Shown here piece after piece: positions 48,823 through 56,478 of a stretch of DNA of 64,000 nucleotides (positions within the stretch are counted from its first letter, which is position 1; each line of letters starts with the position of its first letter). The stretch comes from JANMES01 sp038329865 (GTDB taxonomy: Bacteria; Planctomycetota; Phycisphaerae; Tepidisphaerales; Tepidisphaeraceae): NCBI GenBank assembly GCA_038329865.1, contig JBBQNK010000021.1, positions 11,940-75,939 on the forward strand, read 5' to 3'. Under the pieces are notes generated by a model. That model was given only the letters and a program-made list of their open reading frames with translations, searched no databases and was not told the origin of the DNA. Made by a program: the position numbers and the translations under genes.

Positions 48823-49545
48823 ATGGCCGGTGCAAAATTAACTTCTCTTGATGCGATCAAGCATTTTCGTAATGCGATGATCAAATTCGCCGAGGCCACC
48901 AATGCCGCGCTCGGCAATGCCGACTCGGATGTGAACCGATCGGTGAGCTGGCTCGAGATGGAGGCCAAGCCGTTCTGGCAGAGCGAAATTCGCAAGCGGC
49001 AGTTGAAGCTCGCGCAGGCGCAGGAAGCGCTGCGAATGAAAACTTTGTACAAGAACTTCGACGGCACGACGCCGAGTTCCGTGGACGAGCAGAAGGCCGT
49101 TCACATCGCCAAGCAGCGGCTGGAGATTGCGAATCAAAAACTGGTGAATGTACAAAAGTATCTCAACCGCATGCAGAAAGAGGCTGTGCTTTACAAGGGT
49201 GCGGTACAACGGTTTTCAACGACGATCCAGGGCGGCACGCCGGTGGCGATCGCGATGCTCGGCCGGGTGATGGAGGCGATCGAACAATACCTGCTGGCGA
49301 ACCCGGAAATGATCGCCCCCAGTGGCGGCATGGCGGGCGAGGCCGGTAAGCCCGGCTACTTGGACTTTCTCGCGCCGGTCAAGCGCACGACCGACGAAGT
49401 CGGCGAAAAGATCGAAAAAATGCCCGAAACCGCGGAACCCGCGTCCACCGGCGACGAACCGGCGGCGGTCTCTGCGGACTCAACGCCCGAATCCGCCGCC
49501 GCCGCGAACCAAACTGCCTCGGCCGAGTCCAAGGAGCAGCCATGA
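48823..49545 (+). CDS. long helical protein of the WXG100/FtsK locus
   Basis: A 240-residue protein. Residues 5-165 are continuous helix with heptad-like patterns (AIKHFRNAMIKFAEATNAAL, EIRKRQLKLAQAQEALRM, QRLEIANQKLVNVQKYL) that should form coiled coils. Residues 175-240 are an Ala/Glu/Pro-rich tail. VSWLEMEAKPFWQSEI contains Trp residues in a turn-like position, which may be a divergent WXG feature. It may be a large substrate or chaperone like LXG or EspB-type proteins, but no family is recognised. It overlaps the next gene by 4 nt (ATGA), so they are coupled. Confidence 0.6.
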   Translation: MAGAKLTSLDAIKHFRNAMIKFAEATNAALGNADSDVNRSVSWLEMEAKPFWQSEIRKRQLKLAQAQEALRMKTLYKNFDGTTPSSVDEQKAVHIAKQRLEIANQKLVNVQKYLNRMQKEAVLYKGAVQRFSTTIQGGTPVAIAMLGRVMEAIEQYLLANPEMIAPSGGMAGEAGKPGYLDFLAPVKRTTDEVGEKIEKMPETAEPASTGDEPAAVSADSTPESAAAANQTASAESKEQP

Positions 49546-49757
49546 GCGTACAAAGCAGCCGAGCCACGATCGCCAAGGCCGTGCAGGACCTGAATAATTT
49601 CTGGCTCGTCACGCGGGGGAGCTGGGACGATGTTGTCGCCGAGGAATTCGAGAAGAAGTATCTCGAACCGATCGCGATGGATTTCAAGCCCGCCAGCAGC
49701 GCGATGGACGCCATTGGCGCTGTGATCTCACAAATGCAGCGGGATTGCAGCGAGTAA
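49542..49757 (+). CDS. second small WXG100-like protein
   Basis: A 71-residue helical-hairpin protein, shorter than typical WXG100 members. The turn is RGSWDDVVAEEF with Trp28 and Asp30, again W-x-D. It could pair with the first WXG-like protein, as EsxA and EsxB do. The ATG overlaps the stop of the upstream gene (ATGA) and lies 40 nt before the FtsK gene. Family membership is plausible but not proven by sequence alone. Confidence 0.6.
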   Translation: MSVQSSRATIAKAVQDLNNFWLVTRGSWDDVVAEEFEKKYLEPIAMDFKPASSAMDAIGAVISQMQRDCSE

Positions 49758-49797
49758 TCAGCAAGTAGATGTCGATTCATCAACGGGATGTGACCAC

Positions 49798-52700
49798 ATG
49801 GAGCAGATTGAACTGGCCGACGCTTCGCAGGATTCAGCCGCCCCCGCGTCCGACCGCGAGGCCGCCCGCAGCGCGCTGCGCGAGCTTCTCAAGCACGCCA
49901 CCGATAGCGCCGAGGCGGAAGTCAAAATCGCGCAGCGCCACGAGACGCAGCTCGCCGCCGACGAGAAGAAGCTGACGCAATCGCTCTGGGAAATTGAGCA
50001 GCGCACCAAGAGCACGAAGGACCAGATCGACCAGAAATACAACGACCACGTCCAGCAGGTGCAGGCGCGTTATCAAAGCGAAATCAAAAAACTGAAGGAG
50101 ACCGATCACGACGCCCGCCGCCAGGCGCTGGATGAGAAAGAAACGGTCGATCGAAACGTCAAAAAGGAATTCGATAACGCAGCGTGGCTGGCCGAGAGCG
50201 TTTACGACGGCGAGCATGCGGCGTTGCTCCAACAGGCGAAGGACTTCAAAGAAAAAGTCGAAGCGGAAGAGGGCGAGCTCGATCACGTCGAAGCCCAGGC
50301 CGCCGCGCTCATGCGCACTTACGGCCAACAGACCATGCCGTTCAGCGCCAGCGACGAGGACAAGGCCGCCATCAAATCCGACGCCGACGCCGCGTTCACG
50401 CGCTTCCGCGCAGAGGCCGACGTGCGGCTGGCGACGCTTGGCAAGCAATTCGTCGCGAAAATCTTCGTAGGCCTTGCGCCGCTGATCCTGGTGGTTGCGA
50501 TCTGCGGTGCAGCCGGGGCAATCGCGTTCGTCACATCGCCCACTACGTCCTCGGGCGAGCCGGATATCAAGCGGCTTTCGATTGCCGTCGGTGCGGCACT
50601 GGCGTTTTCAGTCATTCTCGGCATCGCGCTGAAGATGCTGGCGAACCGGCAGGTACGCACTGCATACGCGCCGCTGTCGCAAACGATCGACGCCGCCCGC
50701 TGGGCGGAGAAGCGCCGGCTGGAAAATCACGCAGCCGCCCAGGAGCTGGCGCTCGCCGCGGCGCTTGAGAAACAGAAGTCCGAAGTGCAGGCCGCCAGAA
50801 CGCAGTTCACGCCGCACCTCGTTCGCGCAAAGGAAAAGTTTGAGGCCATGACGACCCAGCTGCGGGCCGAGTATGCGGGACGAATCGATGTGATCGAAGC
50901 CGCCCAAAAAGCCGCCATGACCGAGGCGGACGCATGGCTGAAAAAGAACACCGGCGAGCTCGAACAGCGGCAGCAGCGCGACATCGCTGCCGCGAAAAAG
51001 TCGAACCAGGAAGCCGTCGCCGCTGAAGTGAAGCGCGCCGGGACGGAAAAGCAGGAGCTGGCCGAGTCGTGGCAAAGCGGGCTCACGCGGCTGTCGAATC
51101 CGATCACTTCGAATGTCGCCACCTCCGTTGCGCCGTCCACCTGGAGCGACCCGGCGTGGGACAGCTGGGTGCCGCCTAAAACCTTCGCCTCTCGCGTTCG
51201 TTTCGGCGAGCTGCAGGTCGACATCAGAACGCTGATCGATTCCATTCCGCAGGAAAAACCGTTCGGCCTGCCGATCCCCGGCGCGTTCTCACTGCCGGCC
51301 GAACTCTCGTTCCCCGCGCACGGCTCGCTGATGATCCACACCGATCGCCTCGGTCGGCCGGCTGCGCTGGAAACTTTGCAGATGGTGATTACCCGCCTGC
51401 TCACCACGCTCCCGCCGGGCCGGGTGAAGTTCACCATCATCGATCCCGTCGGCCTCGGGCAGAATTTCGCGGGCTTCATGCACCTGGCCGATTACGACGA
51501 ATCGCTCGTCAGTAGCCGCATTTTTACCGATCACGAGCAGATCGAAAAACGGCTGGCCGACCTGACCGAGCACATGGAGACGGTCATCCAGAAATACCTG
51601 CGAAATGAATTCGCGACGATCGACGATTACAACGCCCAGGCCGGCGAGTTGGCCGAACCGTATCGGTTCCTTGTGATCGCGGATTTTCCCGTCGCGTTTC
51701 AGGGTGATTCATTCCGTCGCCTCGCGAGTATTGCCACCAGCGGGCCGCGGTGCGGCGTGTACACGCTCATCGTCCGCGACAGCCGGCAGACCCTGCCCAG
51801 TGGCTCGCACGTGGATGAAGTCGAGGCGCACAGCGTCAATCTCATTCATAATACAAACAACGTTTTCTTCTGGCGCGATGAAATCTTCCGCCAGTTCCCG
51901 CTCAAGCTCGATCCGCCGCCGAGCGAGGCAGATCTGACGAAGATCATGCACATCGTCGGCCAAGGTGCGAAGCAAGCCAACCGCGTGGAAGTGCCGTTTG
52001 AAACCATCGCCCCGCAATCGCCGGAGGATTTCTGGTCGCTCAGCAGCAGCGCCGAGATGCGCGTACCGATCGGCCGAATGGGCGCAACTCGTCTGCAGCA
52101 GCTCAAGCTCGGCAAAGGCGTGGCGCAGCACACCCTGATCGCCGGCAAGACCGGCTCCGGTAAATCCACACTCCTGCACGCGATCATCACCAACCTGGCG
52201 ATGTGGTATTCGCCCGAGGAGGTGGAGTTCTATCTGATCGACTTTAAAAAGGGCGTTGAATTTAAAACCTACGGCACACATGCGCTGCCGCACGCCCGGG
52301 CGATCGCGGTGGAATCCGATCGCGAGTTTGGATTGAGCGTACTACAGCGAATTGATGCAGAACTCGCCCGCCGCGGCGAATTGTTCCGCAAGGCATCGGT
52401 CCAGGATCTGCCTTCGTACAGGCAGACTAAGGGCGCGGAACTGATGCCGCGAACCCTGCTGGTCATCGACGAATTCCAGGAATTCTTCTCCGAAGACGAC
52501 AAGCTTTCGCAGGAAGTCGGCCTGTTGCTCGACCGCCTGGTGCGGCAAGGCCGAGCGTTCGGCATTCACGTGCTGCTCGGCTCGCAGACGATCGCGGGCT
52601 CCGGCGGGCTGGCGCGCAGCACGATTGGGCAGATGGCGGTTCGAATCGCGCTGCAGTGTAGCGAGGCCGACAGTCAGCTCATCCTCGGCGACAACAACTC

Positions 52701-53745
52701 CGCCGCGCGACTGCTCACCCGGCCGGGCGAATCGATTTACAACGACGCCGGCGGGTTGGTCGAAGGCAACAGCCCGTTCCAGATCGCCTGGCTGCCGGAC
52801 GAACAGCGCGAGCGATACCTGATCAAGATCCGCGCCGCGGCCGACGCGAAGAAGTCGCCGTTCGCGCCGCCGATTGTGTTCGAAGGCAACGCGCCGGCTG
52901 ATGTCACGCGCAATCACACGCTGGCGGATCTGCTCGACTCGCCGACCGTGAAACCGAACCTCGCGCCGCTGGCGTTTCTGGGCGAGCCTGTGGCGATCAA
53001 AGCGCCGACCGGCATTCCGATGCGCCGCCAGAGCGGGGCGAACATCCTCGTCATCGGCCAGCAGGACGAACTGGCGCTGGCGATGCTGAACATGTCGATC
53101 ATCTCACTTGCTGCCCAACTTAAGAAGGACAAAGTGAAATTCGTCGTTCTCGACGGCACGCCCGCCGACTCGGACCTCACCGGTTCGTTCGTCAAGGTGA
53201 AGGAAGCCGTTCCGCACGACTTGGAACTGGTAGAATTCCGTGCGGTGGCTGATTCGATCAACACGCTGGCCGTGGAAATGAAGCGCCGGATCGACGATGA
53301 CGATACCGCCGCTTCGCCGATCTTCCTGGTCATCTACGGGTTGCAGCGGTTCCGGGCTTTGCGGAAGGGTGAAGACGATTTCGGCTTCTCGATGGGCTCG
53401 GACGACACTCCCAAGCCGCCCAACACCGGCAAGCAGTTCGCGGAGCTTCTCAAGGACGGCCCGGCCACTGGAATCCACATTATCGCCTGGGCCGATACGC
53501 CTATCGCGGTGGAACGCACCCTGGATCGCACGGCGATGCGTGAATTTGATAACAGAGTGCTTTTCCAGATGTCCGCCAACGATTCCAGCAACCTGATCGA
53601 TAACCCGGCCGCTAATAAGTTGGGCTTTTTCAGGGCTTTAGCGTACAGCGAGGAGCAGGGCACGATGGAGAAATTCCGCCCGTACGCCATCCCAACAGCG
53701 GCATGGCTGAAGTCGGTTCGCGAAAAGCTGTTGAAACACGGGTAG
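49798..53745 (+). CDS. FtsK/SpoIIIE-type ATPase, EccC/EssC-like
   Basis: A 1,315-residue membrane ATPase. Residues 1-200 are coiled coil, 222-245 and 262-283 two membrane helices (IFVGLAPLILVVAICGAAG; IAVGAALAFSVILGIALKM), and 295-430 again coiled coil. Three FtsK-like modules follow. The first (about 450-740) lacks Walker A (HTDRLGRPA in its place). The second (about 755-1010) is intact: GKTGSGKST with Lys789 and TLLVIDEFQEF with Asp891-Glu892. The third (about 1060-1310) has lost Walker A (IGQQDELA) and Walker B (FLVIYGLQ). Three modules after two membrane helices is the EccC layout of type VII secretion. It lacks the N-terminal FHA domains of EssC. It is the last gene of the locus. Confidence 0.87.
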   Translation: MEQIELADASQDSAAPASDREAARSALRELLKHATDSAEAEVKIAQRHETQLAADEKKLTQSLWEIEQRTKSTKDQIDQKYNDHVQQVQARYQSEIKKLKETDHDARRQALDEKETVDRNVKKEFDNAAWLAESVYDGEHAALLQQAKDFKEKVEAEEGELDHVEAQAAALMRTYGQQTMPFSASDEDKAAIKSDADAAFTRFRAEADVRLATLGKQFVAKIFVGLAPLILVVAICGAAGAIAFVTSPTTSSGEPDIKRLSIAVGAALAFSVILGIALKMLANRQVRTAYAPLSQTIDAARWAEKRRLENHAAAQELALAAALEKQKSEVQAARTQFTPHLVRAKEKFEAMTTQLRAEYAGRIDVIEAAQKAAMTEADAWLKKNTGELEQRQQRDIAAAKKSNQEAVAAEVKRAGTEKQELAESWQSGLTRLSNPITSNVATSVAPSTWSDPAWDSWVPPKTFASRVRFGELQVDIRTLIDSIPQEKPFGLPIPGAFSLPAELSFPAHGSLMIHTDRLGRPAALETLQMVITRLLTTLPPGRVKFTIIDPVGLGQNFAGFMHLADYDESLVSSRIFTDHEQIEKRLADLTEHMETVIQKYLRNEFATIDDYNAQAGELAEPYRFLVIADFPVAFQGDSFRRLASIATSGPRCGVYTLIVRDSRQTLPSGSHVDEVEAHSVNLIHNTNNVFFWRDEIFRQFPLKLDPPPSEADLTKIMHIVGQGAKQANRVEVPFETIAPQSPEDFWSLSSSAEMRVPIGRMGATRLQQLKLGKGVAQHTLIAGKTGSGKSTLLHAIITNLAMWYSPEEVEFYLIDFKKGVEFKTYGTHALPHARAIAVESDREFGLSVLQRIDAELARRGELFRKASVQDLPSYRQTKGAELMPRTLLVIDEFQEFFSEDDKLSQEVGLLLDRLVRQGRAFGIHVLLGSQTIAGSGGLARSTIGQMAVRIALQCSEADSQLILGDNNSAARLLTRPGESIYNDAGGLVEGNSPFQIAWLPDEQRERYLIKIRAAADAKKSPFAPPIVFEGNAPADVTRNHTLADLLDSPTVKPNLAPLAFLGEPVAIKAPTGIPMRRQSGANILVIGQQDELALAMLNMSIISLAAQLKKDKVKFVVLDGTPADSDLTGSFVKVKEAVPHDLELVEFRAVADSINTLAVEMKRRIDDDDTAASPIFLVIYGLQRFRALRKGEDDFGFSMGSDDTPKPPNTGKQFAELLKDGPATGIHIIAWADTPIAVERTLDRTAMREFDNRVLFQMSANDSSNLIDNPAANKLGFFRALAYSEEQGTMEKFRPYAIPTAAWLKSVREKLLKHG

Positions 53746-53875
53746 GTTTTTTGTGCCGTCAGTCGTGATTACGGTAGGATGATTGCGGTTTAGGTAAGAT
53801 AGGGCGGCGCGGTAGCCGCAGATTTTTAAAAAAGTCCGAAAATAATAATATTTTTCAGTAGAGAGTGCGGTAAGA

Positions 53876-53915
53876 CTCGATAGGTTGTAATTGTTGGAAA
53901 AGGGAACCTATCGAG
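53876..53915. repeat. perfect 11-bp inverted repeat
   Basis: CTCGATAGGTT (53876-53886) pairs with AACCTATCGAG (53905-53915) around an 18-nt loop. It may be part of a longer RNA or an operator. Confidence 0.6.
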
Positions 53916-53946
53916 CGAACTTAAAAAAGTTTTCAGGTCGTACAAT

Positions 53947-54097
53947 CTGCTGTCCTACATGATCGCCGCCACGTCGTTACGTCACCCACTCGTAATGGCA
54001 ACTTCCTGGTACTGGACGTGATCCTGATCACGACAATACTACGGCGACCGTAAGCTCAGCAGAAGTAAAGGGTCAGTCTCTCGGCTGGCTCTTTTTT
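53947..54097 (+). ncRNA. candidate structured small RNA with intrinsic terminator
   Basis: TACAAT (53941-53946) precedes a stretch that folds as a branched structure: CTGCTG (53947-53952) with CAGCAG (54057-54062), TCGCCG (53963-53968) with CGGCGA (54042-54047), hairpin TTACG/CGTAA (53977-53995), and CGTGATC-CT-GATCACG (54017-54032). It ends with a terminator, GGTCAGTC (54071-54078) pairing with GGCTGGCT (54083-54090), then six T. No coding frame fits. Length and a closing stem recall 6S RNA, but I cannot assign a family; if transcription starts 7 nt after the hexamer, the outer stem is lost. Confidence 0.4.
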
Positions 54098-54186
54098 CGT
54101 TTTCTGATTTTTGACCTTTGCTTTAAGAATCAGGGGAAAAACAGGGTTCTTCGAACCCTCGCTTCACGGGTGCTTCGACCAACGAA

Positions 54187-54218
54187 AAAGAGACCGGTGA
54201 TTGCTCACCGGTCTCTTT
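54187..54218 (-). terminator. intrinsic terminator after trxA
   Basis: Perfect 14-bp stem AAAGAGACCGGTGA with a 4-nt loop; on the minus strand a T-run follows. It lies 26 nt past the trxA stop. Confidence 0.92.
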
Positions 54219-54243
54219 GAAAATATCAGATACAACTAAACGC

Positions 54244-54582
54244 TTATTTTGCGGCGCTGACCGAGTCGATCGCTTCCTTGAAATCGCGCTCCTGGCGGAG
54301 GCCTACGAATTTCTGGGCGACTTGGCCGTCCTTGAACAAGATGACCGTCGGGATCGCGCTGATCGCGTACTTGATCGAAACGTCGCGGTTGCTGTCGGTG
54401 TCGATCTTGCCGACCTTCACCTTGCCGACGTAGTCCTTGGCGATCTTTTCGATCGTCGGGGCAAGCATGCGGCAGGGCATGCACCACTCGGCCCAGAAAT
54501 CAACCAGCACCGGAACGCTCGACTTGAGCACTTCCTCTTCGAAGTTCTGATCCGTCAGTTCTTTTACGTTCTCACTGGCCAT
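54244..54582 (-). CDS. trxA: thioredoxin
   Basis: A 112-residue thioredoxin. The active site is WCMPC (Cys34, Cys37) in AEWCMPCRML, with Met in place of the usual Gly; VPVLVDFWAEW and the cis-Pro in ISAIPTVILFKDG complete the fold. It reduces protein disulfides in the cytoplasm using thioredoxin reductase. AAGGAG lies just before the ATG. It has its own terminator and no co-transcribed partner. Confidence 0.95.
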   Translation of the reverse strand: MASENVKELTDQNFEEEVLKSSVPVLVDFWAEWCMPCRMLAPTIEKIAKDYVGKVKVGKIDTDSNRDVSIKYAISAIPTVILFKDGQVAQKFVGLRQERDFKEAIDSVSAAK

Positions 54583-54684
54583 GGGACTCCTTAATTATAA
54601 ACAGCTTACGTCGCGGACATCGAATCGCATCGGATCATAGGAACGGCGGCCAAGTGAGTCAACGCAAGCCAGTTCCCTTGCAAA

Positions 54685-55620
54685 TTACTGCGATTTTGCT
54701 GCCTGCAGGGCAGATTTAACCACTAACATGTTCATGACCGCAAACGCGAGGAAGATCACGCCCACGCCCGCCATGGCGCCGATCAGACCGGTCTGTTCGC
54801 GCATCGAGGCCAGCGCCGAATCCGGCGTGACCATAAATGGAATGACCGCCGAGACCAAACCGATCGCGCCGAGCGTGAGCATGATCGGGATCAATGTCTG
54901 CTTGAACTGCAGCGTGTGCGAATAGTGCTTCCTGGGCATCGGAGTGGGCTTGGGCTTCTTATGGAACACGTCGGCCGATGGCGCGGGAACGATCACGGCG
55001 TCGCCGTCATCGTAAATGGCGTCGGGATCGACAGGCGCTTCCTCGGCGGGCTTTTCTTCTTCTCCGGGCTGCTCTTCTGCAACGGGTTCTGGCGGCGTGA
55101 GATTTGGAGCGATCGGCGTGCTCGGCCGCGCGGGGCCGGGTGAAGCGGCGCGAACCCGCGCGGGCGGAGCCGGCGCTTCTGCCGGCGTGGGCGCCGCGGC
55201 CCGAACCGGTGACGGCGCGGGCTGCCTCACCGGTGGCGGCGTGGGCGCTGCCGGTCGACTTGGCGTAGCTGACCGGCCTGATGTCGGTGCGGCCGTTCGA
55301 GCGGGCGGCGTTCCTGGGGCGGCCGGTCGCGATGACGCGGCTGCACTCGCAGGCGCGCCCGGAGCGGTTGGTCGGCCGGTGGCTGGCGATCCCGGGCTGG
55401 CGGCTCGTGGTGCGGCGGGCGCGCCGGCGCTTGTTGATCTAGTGACAGGCGCCGCCGGTGCGGCTGATCGCGGCGGCGCCGCGGGCTTTGCCGGCGCCGG
55501 TTCGATCGGGTGTTCCTCGCTGGCGTGATGTGTTCCACTTCCGTGGTGCGGATCGTCCGTCACTTCACCCGCCGCCAGCGCCGCCAGTGCATCAGCAAGA
55601 TCGTCTTTGTTTTTAGCCAT
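54685..55620 (-). CDS. Pro/Ala-rich protein with two C-terminal membrane helices
   Basis: A 311-residue protein. Residues 40-200 are a long low-complexity tract of Pro, Ala, Ser, Thr and Arg, likely disordered. Residues about 220-311 are folded and contain two membrane helices (LIPIMLTLGAIGLVSAVIPFM and LIGAMAGVGVIFLAFAVMNML). The tract would be on the cytoplasmic side. AAAGGA precedes the ATG. Function unknown. The high-GC tract keeps the opposite strand open, which explains long frames there. Confidence 0.65.
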   Translation of the reverse strand: MAKNKDDLADALAALAAGEVTDDPHHGSGTHHASEEHPIEPAPAKPAAPPRSAAPAAPVTRSTSAGAPAAPRAASPGSPATGRPTAPGAPASAAASSRPAAPGTPPARTAAPTSGRSATPSRPAAPTPPPVRQPAPSPVRAAAPTPAEAPAPPARVRAASPGPARPSTPIAPNLTPPEPVAEEQPGEEEKPAEEAPVDPDAIYDDGDAVIVPAPSADVFHKKPKPTPMPRKHYSHTLQFKQTLIPIMLTLGAIGLVSAVIPFMVTPDSALASMREQTGLIGAMAGVGVIFLAFAVMNMLVVKSALQAAKSQ

Positions 55621-56122
55621 CGGCCGGTCCTTTCGAGCTATCGGCGTCGCGTGATCGCGAGCATGTCGCGCAGATCAAATTGGTTGGGCGATCCACCCGC
55701 CGCGTGATTATAGTGATTCCTCGCCGCAACGGCCAAGGGTGAAACGATTGATCAGCATTTGATCAATTTTGCGTTTGAGATTGTGAGAAAAGTCATCATC
55801 TTTCCGCAATGTTTCAGCGTGTTCACTCGCGGTCGCGTTGCAATTTGGGATTTACCGATCGTGCGGATTGTAACGCGCCGCTTTGAAGCGACGCAGCAAT
55901 TTAGTTCTCGGACGTGCAAAAAATTCATTGAGGTCGCGGGCGAATTTAGGAGACTGATTTCCTGCAAAGCGATGACGCCGTTGGTCATCAAAACAACGTG
56001 ACTTGTTGCCGGCAGGCATCATCCGGAAGAAGCAGACCCGCGATCCCGAACAAAAGCTCACTCAAGTTCTATGGAACGCCGTTTGCCATAGCACTGATAT
56101 GAACGACACCCAGGAGAATGAC
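55621..56122. other. non-coding stretch, AT-rich in part
   Basis: About 500 nt without a supported gene. Overlapping open frames of about 80 codons exist on both strands at 55752-56001, but neither has a Shine-Dalgarno sequence, a -10 box at the start, or GC-rich third positions like the neighbours. No clear terminator or repeat seen. Confidence 0.5.
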
Positions 56123-56389
56123 ATGAACGAGAACGAGTTCCAGACCAAGTTGGCCGAGCTGATGGGAGAGATCAGCACGCTTCCCGTCACCGAACGCGCC
56201 AAGCTTGAAAAGGTCGCGACTGAAACCCGCGCCCGCCACGAACGCCTTCGCCAGACGGTCAGCTCGCTTCAGGAAAGCCTGGATTACCTCCGCCTGAGCA
56301 TCAAGTATTTGGTGTTCGACCTCGAAGCCACCCGCCGCGAGAACGGCTACCTGCGGAAGATGCTGGAAGAAACCAGCGGAAACGACTGA
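56123..56389 (+). CDS. small coiled-coil protein
   Basis: An 88-residue, fully helical protein with heptad patterns (LAELMGEISTLPVTERAKLE, then LQESLDYLRLSIKYLVFDLE) and a conserved-looking ATRRENGYLRKMLEE end. It probably dimerises as a coiled coil. Function unknown; I have the impression that similar short proteins are widespread in planctomycetes. AGGAG lies 7 nt before this ATG, so it is preferred over ATG 56099 or the frame start at 56003. A terminator follows. Confidence 0.7.
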   Translation: MNENEFQTKLAELMGEISTLPVTERAKLEKVATETRARHERLRQTVSSLQESLDYLRLSIKYLVFDLEATRRENGYLRKMLEETSGND

Positions 56390-56417
56390 TCGCCGGCCTA
56401 CATTTGAATTCAGAAAG

Positions 56418-56450
56418 CCCGGATCGCGTGGGTAGGATCCGGGTTCTTTT
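56418..56450 (+). terminator. intrinsic terminator after the coiled-coil gene
   Basis: CCCGGATC (56418-56425) pairs with GATCCGGG (56436-56443), followed by TTCTTTTT. Confidence 0.85.
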
Positions 56451-56478
56451 TGCGCTAAATTTCTGTCGTTCGAGGTGC

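Larger units (their letters stand above)
53746..54243. other. hairpin-rich non-coding region
   Basis: No gene seen over about 500 nt. The region is more AT-rich than its flanks and full of perfect small stems: 53876-53915, the candidate RNA at 53947-54097, CTGATT/AATCAG at about 54104-54135, and AGGGTTC-TTC-GAACCCT around 54150. A perfect trxA terminator closes it. Confidence 0.6.

Noticed and set aside
53821..54100. RNase P RNA, SRP RNA or tmRNA in the hairpin-rich gap
   Set aside because: None of the conserved core sequences of these RNAs could be seen, and there is no CCA-type tRNA-like end.
55752..56001. Overlapping 79- and 80-codon frames on opposite strands
   Set aside because: Neither has a ribosome site or codon bias; they are complements of each other in an AT-richer gap.
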